Position numbers and translations under genes: made by a program
In this document: piece after piece, positions 1 to 8,891 of the stretch
Numbering within the stretch: position 1 is the stretch's first letter
How the letters are laid out: each line of letters starts with the position of its first letter
Notes under the pieces: generated by a model
Databases searched by the model: none
What the model saw: the letters and a program-made list of their open reading frames with translations, nothing else
Told to the model about the DNA's origin: nothing
Origin: Sphingomonadales bacterium
GTDB taxonomy: Bacteria; Pseudomonadota; Alphaproteobacteria; Sphingomonadales; Sphingomonadaceae
Length of the DNA: 64,000 nt
Assembly: GCA_025352685.1 (NCBI GenBank)
Contig: JANXSN010000038.1
Coordinates: 27,048-91,047 of the forward strand
Reading direction: 5' to 3'

Positions 1-53
1 GCCTCGGTACCGAGCGAAGGAATCGTTGCGGGTAGATTGCTGTCACCAGCCAT
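1..53 (-). CDS. rpoH: RNA polymerase sigma-32 factor RpoH, N-terminal fragment
   Basis: Only the first 17 codons are in the window; the gene runs off the left edge on the minus strand. They read MAGDSNLPATIPSLGTE, which resembles the N-terminus of alphaproteobacterial RpoH (start, a short Ser/Asn-rich stretch, then P-A-x-x-P-x-L-G). A GGGAG ribosome site lies about 9 bases before the ATG. The neighbour rluD, whose stop lies 54 bases upstream on the same strand, fits the common rluD-rpoH order in this class. RpoH would direct RNA polymerase to heat-shock promoters, possibly including the one proposed here for lon. The call rests on 17 residues plus synteny. Confidence 0.7.
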   Translation of the reverse strand, partial: MAGDSNLPATIPSLGTE

Positions 54-107
54 GACGTAAGGTTACTCCCTGTCGCCCGATTCATGCCGGGACGGATATA
101 TGATGGC

Positions 108-1052
108 TCATACACGAAGTGCGGTGAACAGGGCCTGCATATCGCGCGGTAATTTGCTATCGAACGACATAGACAAGCTTGTCACCGGGTGAATAAAGCC
201 CAGATGCGCGGCATGTAAAGCTTGGCGCTTGAACTCCAAGAGATGCAAAACGTCGCGATGTTCCGGTCGGTTCCGTCCATAGACGGGATCGCCGAGCAAG
301 GGATGTCCGATCGAGGCCAGATGAACGCGGATCTGGTGTGTACGACCCGTTTCAAGCCGACATTCGATCATTGCCGCGCGGCGCAGTGGTTCCACCAGCG
401 TAAAATGTGTCACGGCGCGTTTGCCCCGGGCTTGAATCGCCATTTTCTTGCGGTCGTGCGGGCTGCGTGCAAGCGGCGCATCAATGGTGCGCTGGCTGAT
501 CGGTAACCCTGCGACAATCGCGGCATAACGGCGGTCGATGCTATGCTTGGCGAACTGAGAAGACAGGCCCTCGTGCGCGCGATCGGTCTTGGCGACGACC
601 AACAGTCCCGATGTATCTTTATCGATCCGGTGCACAATCCCGGGTCGCGCAACCCCGCCGATGCCCGACAGTCGCCCGGCACAGTGATGCAGCAGGGCAT
701 TGACGAGCGTCCCGTCGAGGTTGCCTGCTGCGGGATGAACGACGAGACCGGCAGGCTTGTCGACGATGAGGAGGTGCTCATCTTCGAACATGATCTCGAG
801 CGCAATATCCTGCGCTTCGTTGGCCATTGCAGTGGGTAAGGGAATATCGATCTCGAATTCGCCCGCGGCAACGACTTTCACCGCTGGATCGCGCGACAGC
901 ACAACCCCCGAGCGGACCTGTCCCGATGAAATGAGGGACTTTAGTCGTTCGCGAGAGATCGTGGGCACGGATAGCGCCAGCGCTCGATCGAGCCGCATCC
1001 CGGCCAGACCCTCAGCAATCGTTACCGAAATCGTGGAAACCCCCGTCGTCAT
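108..1052 (-). CDS. rluD: 23S rRNA pseudouridine synthase, RluD/RluA family
   Basis: A 314-residue pseudouridine synthase that would convert uridines in helix 69 of 23S rRNA in the cytoplasm. An S4 RNA-binding domain fills roughly residues 14-75 (RLDRALA...SRERLKSLI). The catalytic domain follows, with the RluA-family motif RIDKDTSGLLV around residues 142-152, which contains the catalytic Asp, and GRTHQIRVHL near 236-245. The length is close to E. coli RluD (326). It starts only 5 bases from the divergent JAMM gene, so each promoter probably lies inside the other gene's 5' end. RluC or another RluA paralogue cannot be fully excluded, but rpoH synteny favours RluD. Confidence 0.92.
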   Translation of the reverse strand: MTTGVSTISVTIAEGLAGMRLDRALALSVPTISRERLKSLISSGQVRSGVVLSRDPAVKVVAAGEFEIDIPLPTAMANEAQDIALEIMFEDEHLLIVDKPAGLVVHPAAGNLDGTLVNALLHHCAGRLSGIGGVARPGIVHRIDKDTSGLLVVAKTDRAHEGLSSQFAKHSIDRRYAAIVAGLPISQRTIDAPLARSPHDRKKMAIQARGKRAVTHFTLVEPLRRAAMIECRLETGRTHQIRVHLASIGHPLLGDPVYGRNRPEHRDVLHLLEFKRQALHAAHLGFIHPVTSLSMSFDSKLPRDMQALFTALRV

Positions 1053-1057
1053 CGCTT

Positions 1058-1483
1058 ATGGATGTGGCGATGCGAGTGGCGATATCAAGCGGGTTGGTCG
1101 AACGGATCGTTGCGCTCGCCGCTGCTGAGCCGCATCGTGAGATTTGCGGCCTGCTGCTCGGGACCCAAGACTGGATTGAAGAGATCGTGCCTGCGGCAAA
1201 TGTGGCGACCGATCCCACCGTCCGGTTCGAAGTCGATCCGGCCGTTCAGTTCGATGTCATGCGCGCAGCAAGGGCCGGGGGTCGGGCGCTGATTGGATGT
1301 TATCATTCGCATCCCGCGGGACAGGCGACGCCGTCGCGTATCGACGCGGCGACAATCGGTCGGATCGGCGAGTACTGGCTTATCTGTGACGGGCAAAAAG
1401 TCCGTGCGTGGCAGGCCGACACAACGGCGTCGTTTGTCGAGGTCGTGCTCTCAGTGCAGCCCCGCGCTTGCGTGACGTCGTGA
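1058..1483 (+). CDS. JAMM/MPN+ family zinc metalloprotease (JAB domain protein)
   Basis: This 141-residue single-domain protein of the Mov34/MPN/PAD-1 type carries the complete JAMM zinc site: a Glu in EICGLLLG (about residue 29), then YHSHPAGQATPSRID, which supplies the HxH, Ser and Asp. Bacterial single-domain JAMM proteins cleave isopeptide or peptide bonds, often in sulfur-carrier or ubiquitin-like systems. No ubiquitin-like partner is visible nearby, so the substrate is unknown. The start is uncertain: ATG 1058 has no clear ribosome site, and ATG 1070 (MRVAISSG) is an equally good choice. It lies back-to-back with rluD and 40 bases ahead of chpT. Confidence 0.82.
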   Translation: MDVAMRVAISSGLVERIVALAAAEPHREICGLLLGTQDWIEEIVPAANVATDPTVRFEVDPAVQFDVMRAARAGGRALIGCYHSHPAGQATPSRIDAATIGRIGEYWLICDGQKVRAWQADTTASFVEVVLSVQPRACVTS

Positions 1484-1523
1484 CGTCCGCCAAAGCACGA
1501 CGATCTTACGAGGATTGCTCAAT

Positions 1524-2168
1524 ATGACGATTGCGCCGGTCGATTTTGCCAGCTTGCTTTGCTCGCGGCTGTGCCATGACCTGCTGAGCCCGGTAGGAGC
1601 GCTTAACAACGGGTTGGAACTGCTTGCTGACGAGACCGACCCCGATATGCGCGCGCGCTGTCTCGAGTTGTTGTCCGAAAGCGCCAAGGCATCGGCTAAC
1701 AAGCTGAAGTTCTTCCGTCTGGCATTTGGTGCTGCCGGTGGCTTTGGCGATGCGGTCGATGCGCGTGAGGCAAAGGCAGCAATCGAAGGACTATTCGGGA
1801 GTGACGGACGCATCGAGATCGGGTGGCTTGTCAATGAAGCAACTTTGTCGAAAACTGCGATCAAGGTGCTGTTGAACCTCGTGCTGATCGCAGGTGATGC
1901 GCTGGTGCGCGGCGGTCGGCTTGATATTGGAGCAGAGGTCGGCAACGGTAAAACCGAAATTGCAGTCCGTGCCGAAGGGCCACGGCTCGTCCTCGATCCG
2001 GAATTGCGCAATGCCCTGACCGGCGAGACCGGTGACAGCGAGCTCACGCCCCGTGCAGCAGCGGCCTGGCTCGTTCACCGGCTTGCGGTCGACAGCGGTG
2101 GCACGGCTATGGTTTCGCCCGCCGACGGGGGTTTCTTGTTGTTCGGGGCCACGCTCGCGCGGTCCTAA
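1524..2168 (+). CDS. chpT: Histidine phosphotransferase ChpT
   Basis: A 214-residue cytoplasmic phosphotransferase. In Caulobacter and relatives, ChpT passes phosphate from CckA to CtrA and CpdR. The N-terminal helix carries LLCSRLCHDLLSPVGALNNG, with the phosphoacceptor His followed by Asp-Leu, and then E-L-L-A-D-E, as in ChpT. The C-terminal half is a degenerate GHKL-like ATPase fold that should not bind ATP. I chose ATG 1524, preceded by GAGGA, over an in-frame TTG at 1515. It sits 54 bases ahead of cheA, an arrangement that places a cell-cycle phosphorelay protein at the head of the chemotaxis operon. Confidence 0.88.
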   Translation: MTIAPVDFASLLCSRLCHDLLSPVGALNNGLELLADETDPDMRARCLELLSESAKASANKLKFFRLAFGAAGGFGDAVDAREAKAAIEGLFGSDGRIEIGWLVNEATLSKTAIKVLLNLVLIAGDALVRGGRLDIGAEVGNGKTEIAVRAEGPRLVLDPELRNALTGETGDSELTPRAAAAWLVHRLAVDSGGTAMVSPADGGFLLFGATLARS

Positions 2169-2222
2169 GTCCTCCTTAACCAAGTCCCTGCCATAGCACG
2201 TCTATGATTTTGGGACGCGATA

Positions 2223-4505
2223 GTGATGGATGAGCTGACAGGCGAGTTCGTCTCGGAAACTCGAGAGACGCTCGAGCGCGTTTCCGAGGCACTTGTTGCG
2301 TGGGAGGCGCAGCCGACTGATTCGGCACGGCTCGACGAAATATTCCGCTTCGTTCACACAGTGAAGGGGAGCTGCGGCTTCCTCGACCTCCCCCGTATCG
2401 AGGCCTTGGCGCATGCCGCCGAATCCGCATTGGCCGGGATGCGAGACGGCACACGTACCGCCGACGGATCGCTAGTCGGTACCATGTTATCGATCATTGA
2501 TCGCATCGCAACTCTCGTCGCTGCTCTCGACGCAGATTCTGAAATCGAACCCCCTGATGTTGCGGGAGATCTAGCGCTCATCGATGCGCTTGATCGCCGT
2601 ATTTCCCTTGATAACCCGACGACGCCGTTTGCGCCGGCGCAAGCGCGGACCGTCCGAATCGGCGTACCGCTTCTTGAGTCGATGATGAATCAGGTGTCCG
2701 AGCTTGTACTTGTCCGCAACGAATTGGCGCGAAGCGTTCGGGGCCACGATGACCGCGAGATTGCCGCGCGCTTCGAGCGACTCGGCGGGATTGTTGCGGA
2801 ATTGCGCGACAGCGTGACGCGCACGCGAATGCAGCCAATCGATCGGTTGTTCGCCACGTTGCCGAGGCTCGTTCGCGACACCGCGCGCGAATGCGGCAAA
2901 TTGGTTGCGCTCGATCTCGGCGGGCAGGATGTCGAGATCGACCGCGAGATGGTCGAGTCAATACGCGATCCGCTGCTTCACATCGTCCGCAATGCCATCG
3001 ACCACGGGATCGAAGCGCCGATGGATCGCGTCAGAATTGGCAAACCTGAGGTGGGCACGATCCGTATCGCGGCGCTGCAATCGGGCAATCAGGTCAGCAT
3101 CGAAATCTCGGACGACGGTCGTGGCGTCGATACGTCACGTTTGATCGAAAAAGCCGTTGCTGCCAAAATCATGGATCCTGCCCGTGCCGCCTCACTCGAC
3201 GTGGCGGACGCGACCGCGCTGATGTTCGAACCCGGGCTCTCGACGACGAACGAGGTTACAAATGTTTCAGGGCGCGGCGTCGGCATGGATGTCGTTCGTG
3301 CCAATGTCGAACGCTTGGGCGGAAATGTCGTTCTGGCGAACCGGCCCGGAACCGGGCTGACAATTACGCTTAAGGCCCCGTTGACGTTGAGCATTGTCAA
3401 TGCGCTGATCGTTGTCGCGGGCGGCCAGCGCTTCGCGATACCGCGCGGCGCAATCGAGGAAGTCGTACCGCTACGCGACGGCGCAGCACGCCTTGACGAT
3501 CTCGGCGGGGGCAAGGTCGCTGTGGTTCGCGAGATGGCGCACCCAGCGTTTGTTCTCGCCTCGTTGCTCAAAATGGGTGTCGCTCTCCCGTCATTGGTCG
3601 TCATGGTGACGACACCATCGGGAGGTCGCTTCGCGCTTGCAGTTGATACCGTCGCTGACCACGAGGAGCTTGTCGTTCGCCCAATGGCTCCCCAATTGGC
3701 GTCACACGGGATTTTTGCCGGACAAAGTCTTGGCGATGACGGACAACCAATCGTGGTTCTCGATCCCACTGGCCTTGCTCAACTCGGCGGGTTGCAGCGC
3801 ACAGGCGTCGATACGCTCGTTGCGCGGACTGAACCGCCCGAAGCGCTAGCGCCTTCGGTGCTGGTCGCGACAGCGTTCGACGGACGCAAGATTGCAGTCC
3901 GGGCGGCCGTGATCGAGCGCCTGATCGAGACCGACGATCGAGATTGGACTGATGTCGAGGGTAAGCGGTTTGTTTTAGTCGACGGCCGTTATATGCCAGC
4001 GCCTGCGCAAGGTGAACTGCCACAACAGCGGGCCATACCCGCCCTGTTGCTCAACGATGGCACACGCCGCGTCGTCCTCGGGGTGATCGCCGTTCATGAC
4101 CTGATCCCCATGCCGCGAGCTGTGCCGGTGGATACACACGCTGTCGAAGGCCTGCTGCAGATCGACGGCGAAGCTATTTTGTTGCTCGACGTCTTCGGTC
4201 TGTTTGACTTCGCGACAGTCAGCGTGCCGCGACGCCGGGTCGCTGTGATCGCGCTCGAGTCCACGCCGTGGGCACGAGCGATGCTTGCACCGCTCGTTGC
4301 CGCCGCGGGATATGAAGTACGATTTTGTTCTGACAACGACGCCGACGCAGACCTTGTCATCCATCTCGATGGCGATGAAGTTGCAGGCAGCGCCCGGCAC
4401 CAGATTGCCCTTAACAGGGGCCCAGACGGCGGCGTTGCCGTCGACCGTTATGACCGCACGACGCTACATAAGCTTGTATCGACCGCCGGACGGAGGCCGG
4501 CATGA
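2223..4505 (+). CDS. cheA: Chemotaxis histidine kinase CheA (P2-less, with C-terminal extension)
   Basis: A 760-residue kinase that would phosphorylate CheY and CheB. Domains in order: Hpt/P1 (residues 1-110, phosphoacceptor His in FRFVHTVKGS near 45), no recognisable P2, P3 dimerisation helices (about 150-215, SMMNQVSELVLVRNEL), P4 ATPase (about 230-385, N-box HIVRNAIDHGIE, G-boxes DDGRGVD and GRGVGMDVV), then P5 (about 385-520). About 240 further residues include a second CheW-like stretch and a degenerate receiver-like tail (VAVIALESTPWARAMLAPL) without an obvious phosphoacceptor Asp. The start is GTG 2223 or the adjacent ATG 2226. The 3' end overlaps cheW by 4 bases, implying translational coupling. 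Confidence 0.92.
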   Translation: MMDELTGEFVSETRETLERVSEALVAWEAQPTDSARLDEIFRFVHTVKGSCGFLDLPRIEALAHAAESALAGMRDGTRTADGSLVGTMLSIIDRIATLVAALDADSEIEPPDVAGDLALIDALDRRISLDNPTTPFAPAQARTVRIGVPLLESMMNQVSELVLVRNELARSVRGHDDREIAARFERLGGIVAELRDSVTRTRMQPIDRLFATLPRLVRDTARECGKLVALDLGGQDVEIDREMVESIRDPLLHIVRNAIDHGIEAPMDRVRIGKPEVGTIRIAALQSGNQVSIEISDDGRGVDTSRLIEKAVAAKIMDPARAASLDVADATALMFEPGLSTTNEVTNVSGRGVGMDVVRANVERLGGNVVLANRPGTGLTITLKAPLTLSIVNALIVVAGGQRFAIPRGAIEEVVPLRDGAARLDDLGGGKVAVVREMAHPAFVLASLLKMGVALPSLVVMVTTPSGGRFALAVDTVADHEELVVRPMAPQLASHGIFAGQSLGDDGQPIVVLDPTGLAQLGGLQRTGVDTLVARTEPPEALAPSVLVATAFDGRKIAVRAAVIERLIETDDRDWTDVEGKRFVLVDGRYMPAPAQGELPQQRAIPALLLNDGTRRVVLGVIAVHDLIPMPRAVPVDTHAVEGLLQIDGEAILLLDVFGLFDFATVSVPRRRVAVIALESTPWARAMLAPLVAAAGYEVRFCSDNDADADLVIHLDGDEVAGSARHQIALNRGPDGGVAVDRYDRTTLHKLVSTAGRRPA

Positions 4506-4924
4506 CCCAGTTATTGCTTCTCGCCCGCGTCGGCGATCAGCGCGTGGCGTTCGATGCAAAGACGGTTGATGCCGTTGTCGACATTGATACCGTCGTGCCA
4601 GTGCCAATGGCACCCCCGGCAGTGCGCGGCTTGACCGCGATCCGCAGCCGCGTTGTCACCGTGATTGATTGCGCCCGTGCCGTCGGCGTCGTCGCCCTGC
4701 GCGACAACGGCCGTGCCGTGACTCTGTCGATCGACGGCCATGGCTACGCGATCCGAGTTGATGCGGTTGATGATGTTGTCCCGCACCCGGGTCTGTCGGC
4801 GACGGGCCTTGCACCGATGCAGGACGGTTGGGCAGAGGTCGCGTCGGGGACGGTTAACCTGGGCGACGGCTTTGCCATTTTGATTGACGCGCGCCGTCTG
4901 GTTTCGCGTGGGAGCATTACCTGA
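4502..4924 (+). CDS. cheW: Chemotaxis coupling protein CheW
   Basis: A 140-residue single CheW domain, the adaptor joining CheA to chemoreceptors in the polar array. It has the usual order: LLLARVGDQRVAFDAKTVDAVVDI, then AVRGLTAIRSRVVTVIDCARAVG, then a C-terminal strand with FAILIDARRLV. Its ATG overlaps the cheA stop (ATGA). No methyl-accepting receptor is encoded in the window, so its partners must lie elsewhere in the genome. Identification is firm. Confidence 0.88.
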   Translation: MTQLLLLARVGDQRVAFDAKTVDAVVDIDTVVPVPMAPPAVRGLTAIRSRVVTVIDCARAVGVVALRDNGRAVTLSIDGHGYAIRVDAVDDVVPHPGLSATGLAPMQDGWAEVASGTVNLGDGFAILIDARRLVSRGSIT

Positions 4925-5001
4925 TCGGTTAACCTACCAGTTACCTGTGCAACCTAGGGTGCACTCAGCGCCAAGCACGGTCCTCCTCCCGAAGGTCTCA
5001 A

Positions 5002-5370
5002 ATGTCCAGAACATGCCTCGTCGTCGATGATTCCAAGGTGATCCGCAAAGTGGCTCGCCATATCCTTGAAACGCTCGATTTTATTGTCGACGAAGCAGAA
5101 GACGGGCGTGAAGCACTCGACCGTTGTGCCGCGGCCGTGCCTGATGTGGTGTTGCTCGACTGGAACATGCCGATCATGAGCGGCATCGAATTTTTGCGCG
5201 CATTGCGCAGTTCCGATATTTCTCCTCGGCCCAAAGTTGTGTTTTGCACAACTGAAAACGGCACGGCCCATATTCGTGCCGCGCTCGATGCGGGAGCTGA
5301 CGAATACGTTATGAAACCGTTCGACCGCGACACGCTCGCCAGCAAGCTGCAATTTACCGGCGTTGCTTGA
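5002..5370 (+). CDS. cheY: Chemotaxis response regulator CheY
   Basis: A 122-residue stand-alone receiver domain. The acidic pair is in CLVVDDSKVIRK, the phosphoacceptor Asp in VVLLDWNMPIMSG (near residue 53), the Thr switch in FCTTENG and the Lys in YVMKPFD. Phosphorylated by CheA, it would diffuse to the flagellar motor or another target. It starts 77 bases after cheW, in a gap that includes ...GTGCAACCTAGGGTGCAC, a weak palindrome. cheB follows directly. No output domain is present. Confidence 0.9.
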   Translation: MSRTCLVVDDSKVIRKVARHILETLDFIVDEAEDGREALDRCAAAVPDVVLLDWNMPIMSGIEFLRALRSSDISPRPKVVFCTTENGTAHIRAALDAGADEYVMKPFDRDTLASKLQFTGVA

Positions 5371-5380
5371 GGGCGCGACG

Positions 5381-6442
5381 GTGACCGCCGCCGCTCGCCT
5401 GGTACCGAATGCCGTGTCCGACCGCCCGATCTCCGTCCTGATCGTCGACGATTCGGCTGTCGCGCGCGCTGCACTTTCTTGCATCATCGATAGCGGGCAG
5501 GGTTTGGTTCTTGCCGCGGCTTTGGACAGTGCGTCTGCCGCGATCGGCTGGCTGCAGCGTCAAGTGGCCGATGTCGTGCTTCTCGATATCGAAATGCCGG
5601 GAATCACCGGTCTTGCCGCGCTCCCTGAATTGCTTGATGCGGGGCGTGGCGCTCAGGTTCTCATTGTGGCATCGACGGCGCGTGAAGGGGCCGAGGCGAC
5701 GCTACGCGCGCTTGCGTTGGGGGCAGCCGACACACTTGCCAAGCCATCGATCGGGCACCTCAATCAGCAGTTTGGCTCGACGCTGATCGAACGTGTCTTG
5801 CGCCTAGGCCGCGCGCGCCGTGTAGAGCGCAATCCCGTCCGGTTCGCGTTGCGTCCCAAACTTGCCAGTCCTGTTGCCCTGCTCGCCATTGGCGCGTCGA
5901 CCGGCGGCATCAAGGCGCTGACGGAATTCTTCGAAAATATCGTTCCCTCGTTCGATGCCCCCATCCTGATCACACAGCATCTGCCGCCGACTTTTATGCC
6001 GTATTTTGCCGATCAGGTGGCAGTAATGGCCGGGCGGTTAGCGCGGGTCGCTCGGGCGGGCGAATGGGCGGGCCGAGGCGAAATCCTTATTGCTCCGGGT
6101 GACGCACATCTGACTGTTCGTGCGTTTCAGGGTCTTTTTCGCGTGGAACTGTCGTCCGCACCTGCAGTCAGTCGCTGCTGCCCGTCGGTCGACCCGATGC
6201 TCAACGCGGCGGCTGAGGCCGCCGGAGCGGGTGCCGTTGGCGTTGTCCTGACGGGAATGGGACGTGATGGCGAGCACGGCGCCGCTCAGATTGTCGCTCG
6301 GGGTGGTTCGGTGATCGTGCAGGACGACGCCAGCAGTGCGGTTTGGGGCATGCCGGGCACCATCGCACGCGCCGGTCTCGCCAGCATGGTTGCGGAGCCA
6401 TCGTGCCTTGCTGAACACGTTGTTCGGCGCGGATCGGTATGA
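5381..6442 (+). CDS. cheB: Chemotaxis methylesterase/deamidase CheB
   Basis: A response-regulator methylesterase of about 353 residues that removes methyl groups from chemoreceptors. The receiver domain (residues ~10-130) has SVLIVDDSAVARA and VVLLDIEMPGITG. After a linker, the CheB catalytic domain carries the Ser in AIGASTGGIKAL, the His in ITQHLPPTFMPYF and the Asp in VVLTGMGRDGEHGA. GTG 5381 has a GAGGG ribosome site 7 bases upstream and is my choice; TTG 5363 inside cheY and GTG 5414 are alternatives. It overlaps cheR by 4 bases. Confidence 0.92.
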   Translation: MTAAARLVPNAVSDRPISVLIVDDSAVARAALSCIIDSGQGLVLAAALDSASAAIGWLQRQVADVVLLDIEMPGITGLAALPELLDAGRGAQVLIVASTAREGAEATLRALALGAADTLAKPSIGHLNQQFGSTLIERVLRLGRARRVERNPVRFALRPKLASPVALLAIGASTGGIKALTEFFENIVPSFDAPILITQHLPPTFMPYFADQVAVMAGRLARVARAGEWAGRGEILIAPGDAHLTVRAFQGLFRVELSSAPAVSRCCPSVDPMLNAAAEAAGAGAVGVVLTGMGRDGEHGAAQIVARGGSVIVQDDASSAVWGMPGTIARAGLASMVAEPSCLAEHVVRRGSV

Positions 6443-7296
6443 TCGATCCCGCAACTCCGTCGGCCGCCACGCGCATCCTCGCGGGCTTGCTCGAATCCCG
6501 AACCGGCCAGCAGCTGTCGCCCGCGCGCAACTGGCGAATCGAGGCTTCGCTAAAGCCCCTGCTACGGCAGCAGGGGCTGACGACGATCGATTCCCTTGTC
6601 CGACTCATGACGAGGAGCACGCACGCGACGCTGGCTACACAGGCCGTCGAGGCATTGCTCAACAACGAAACATCGTTTTTCCGAGACAGTGCCGCTTTCA
6701 ACCAGCTCGAAATGGACGCGCTTGAGTCGCTCCGGAAGTCGCGTGCTGCGACCAAACGTCTTCGAATCTGGTCGACGGCGTGTTCGACCGGACAAGAGGC
6801 TTACTCGCTCGCGATGATGCTGCGTGACGGCGGCATGCGCTGGGCCGGCTGGAAGTTCGACATTCTGGCAACAGATATATCGGGAGAAGCGGTGGATCGA
6901 GCGCAGGCGGGCAGGTTTAGCCGGTTTGAGATTCAACGCGGGCTGCCGGTGCGCACAATGCTGCGCTGGTTCCGCGAGGATGGCGAGGAGTGGACGGTCG
7001 ATCCGGCCTTGAAGCGCGACATCCGCTTTGCCACCCATGACATTCGCAACGCCGCCCCTGGGCAGTTCGACCTCATCTTGTGTCGAAACGTCCTGATGTA
7101 TTTTTCGGTACCGCTGCGCACTCAGGTCTTCGATCGCATTGCCACAGCACTCGAACCCGGCGGCATCCTGATGCTCGGTGCAGGGGAAACCGTACTTGGC
7201 CAAACCGATCGATTCTTGTCTCATCCCGACATGCGCGGACTCTACATCGCTTCTACGGATCTTTCCCGTTCGCTTTTGCAGGCAGCGAACCGCTAA
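6439..7296 (+). CDS. cheR: Chemoreceptor glutamate methyltransferase CheR
   Basis: A 285-residue SAM-dependent methyltransferase that modifies glutamates on chemoreceptors, opposing CheB. The N-terminal all-alpha domain is followed by the Rossmann domain: RNETSFFRD-like segment NNETSFFRDS, RIWSTACSTGQEAYSLAM (SAM-binding motif I) and DLILCRNVLMYF. The length matches E. coli CheR (286). It starts within the cheB stop (ATGA) and ends 9 bases before the permease gene, so it closes the che operon. Confidence 0.93.
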   Translation: MIDPATPSAATRILAGLLESRTGQQLSPARNWRIEASLKPLLRQQGLTTIDSLVRLMTRSTHATLATQAVEALLNNETSFFRDSAAFNQLEMDALESLRKSRAATKRLRIWSTACSTGQEAYSLAMMLRDGGMRWAGWKFDILATDISGEAVDRAQAGRFSRFEIQRGLPVRTMLRWFREDGEEWTVDPALKRDIRFATHDIRNAAPGQFDLILCRNVLMYFSVPLRTQVFDRIATALEPGGILMLGAGETVLGQTDRFLSHPDMRGLYIASTDLSRSLLQAANR

Positions 7297-7305
7297 GCAC
7301 TTCTC

Positions 7306-8205
7306 ATGTCCACGCCTGCGCGATTCGGGCCGCGCGATCTTGCCGTCGCTCTGGCGATCAACCTCGTCTGGGGTTTGAACATCATTGCGGTCAAAATGTC
7401 GGTCAACCTGGTGCCGCCATTTACTGCTGCATTGCTCAGGCAAGCGATGGTTCTCGTCGTTTGTCTCCCATGGCTTCGGGTTGTGCCGGGGCGGATGCGT
7501 GATCTTATCGCATTGTCGATGGTGATCGGGGGCGCGTTCTTCGCCATCGTCAATCTGTCATTGGCGGTCACCCAAAACATCGGCGCGTTGGCCATTGCAG
7601 GACAGCTCGGCGCGCCATTCTCACTGATCTTGGCGATCATTTTTTTAGGTGAGCGGATCGGACCGATCCGCATTGCCGGGATGGCGTTGGCAATGAGTGG
7701 CTGCGGGCTTTTGGTGTTCGATCCCATGGCAGCAAAGGAGATTTCGGGACTTCTCCTGACCGTGTTTGCGTCCCTGCTTTGGGCTACGGGATCGCTCTTG
7801 CAGCGTCGGTTGATCGGTGTCGGGATCCCCACGATGTATGCCTGGGTAGGGCTTGGCGGTACAATTGTCCTCGCGCCGCTTGCTCTTTTCTTCGAACGAC
7901 CGGTGATGACGGGGGCCGTTGCCATACCGACCGTCGCCTTTGCATGGATCGCCTTCTCCGCCCTTGGCTCGACGCTGATTGGATCGGGTGGCATGGCGTG
8001 GTTGCTGCAACGGCATCCGGTGAGCACGGTCATTCCGGTAACGCTCGGCGCACCCGTGGTCGGTGTCCTCGCGTCCAGCTTGGTATTTGGCAATCCGCTC
8101 ACCCCCGTTATGGTGTTAGGTGGGGTGATCGCGATGGCCGGGGTTGCCATCGTGACGATGCGGACAGCCGGTGCCAAGGAAGCGGAAAGCGTGAGGGACA
8201 GTTGA
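7306..8205 (+). CDS. DMT-superfamily permease (EamA domain)
   Basis: This 299-residue inner-membrane protein has about ten hydrophobic segments and two EamA repeats, starting with LAVALAINLVWGLNIIAVKMS. The second repeat begins with SGLLLTVFASLLWATGSLLQRR. EamA proteins export metabolites or amino acids, and the substrate cannot be read from sequence. It lies 9 bases after cheR and its stop overlaps the TTG start of the amidase gene, so it may be co-transcribed with both without sharing function. Confidence 0.85.
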   Translation: MSTPARFGPRDLAVALAINLVWGLNIIAVKMSVNLVPPFTAALLRQAMVLVVCLPWLRVVPGRMRDLIALSMVIGGAFFAIVNLSLAVTQNIGALAIAGQLGAPFSLILAIIFLGERIGPIRIAGMALAMSGCGLLVFDPMAAKEISGLLLTVFASLLWATGSLLQRRLIGVGIPTMYAWVGLGGTIVLAPLALFFERPVMTGAVAIPTVAFAWIAFSALGSTLIGSGGMAWLLQRHPVSTVIPVTLGAPVVGVLASSLVFGNPLTPVMVLGGVIAMAGVAIVTMRTAGAKEAESVRDS

Positions 8206-8885
8206 TCGAAACGCCGTCGCCCAATTTCGATACGCGTGCGCTGCCGATCACAATGATCGTGCTGCATTATACCGGGATGCCGAGTGCAGCCGACGCGGTC
8301 GCTCGGCTGACTGACCCTGCGGCGAAAGTGTCATCGCACTATCTGATTGCTGAGGACGGGCAAGTGATGCGCCTCGTCGCTGAGAAGGACCGCGCCTGGC
8401 ATGCGGGCAAATCGCACTGGCGAGAGATTAACGACGTCAATTCGGCGAGTGTCGGGATCGAGATCGTCAACCCCGGCCATGAGTTCGGCTATCGCCCATT
8501 TCTGGACGCGCAGATTGACGCGCTTATCCCGTTGATGTCCGATATCCAGACCCGGTACGCGATTACGCGGGGTAACATTGTTGGTCATTCGGATATCGCG
8601 CCGGCACGCAAGCAAGACCCGGGCGAGCTCTTTCCGTGGGCACAGCTGGCAAAACATCGCCTCGCGTTGCCACGACCGACCAAAAACCTGATCGATCCGA
8701 ACTGGACCGATGGCGGCTTCCTTCTCGCCCTCCAGCGCTTCGGCTACGACGTCACCGACCAGTTGGCCGCGATCGTTGCTTTCCAGCGCCGTTTTCGCTC
8801 TGAGTTGATAGACGGCACGATTGACGGTGAGTGCCGGGCAATCCTGCTTGCGCTGCTGCTTCCCAAACCGCAAGGCGACGAGTAA
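8202..8885 (+). CDS. N-acetylmuramoyl-L-alanine amidase, AmiD-like (amidase_2)
   Basis: A peptidoglycan amidase of about 227 residues. The zinc ligands are the His in MIVLHYTGM, the His at HSDIAPARKQDPG and Asp in the same block; E-x-G-E features such as VGIEIVNPGHE are typical of the AmpD/AmiD group. A C-terminal peptidoglycan-binding-like region (LLALQRFGYDVTDQLAAIVAFQRRF) follows. The start is TTG 8202, overlapping the permease stop and preceded by GAGGGACAG; no ATG lies before the first motif except 8252 inside it. There is no clear signal peptide, so cytosolic anhydro-muropeptide recycling (AmpD-like) is possible. Confidence 0.85.
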   Translation: MIETPSPNFDTRALPITMIVLHYTGMPSAADAVARLTDPAAKVSSHYLIAEDGQVMRLVAEKDRAWHAGKSHWREINDVNSASVGIEIVNPGHEFGYRPFLDAQIDALIPLMSDIQTRYAITRGNIVGHSDIAPARKQDPGELFPWAQLAKHRLALPRPTKNLIDPNWTDGGFLLALQRFGYDVTDQLAAIVAFQRRFRSELIDGTIDGECRAILLALLLPKPQGDE

Positions 8886-8891
8886 GGCTTG

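Noticed and set aside
7779..8201. Upstream extension of the amidase frame
   Set aside because: It lies wholly within the permease gene in another frame and has no amidase homology; TTG 8202 is at the coupled junction.
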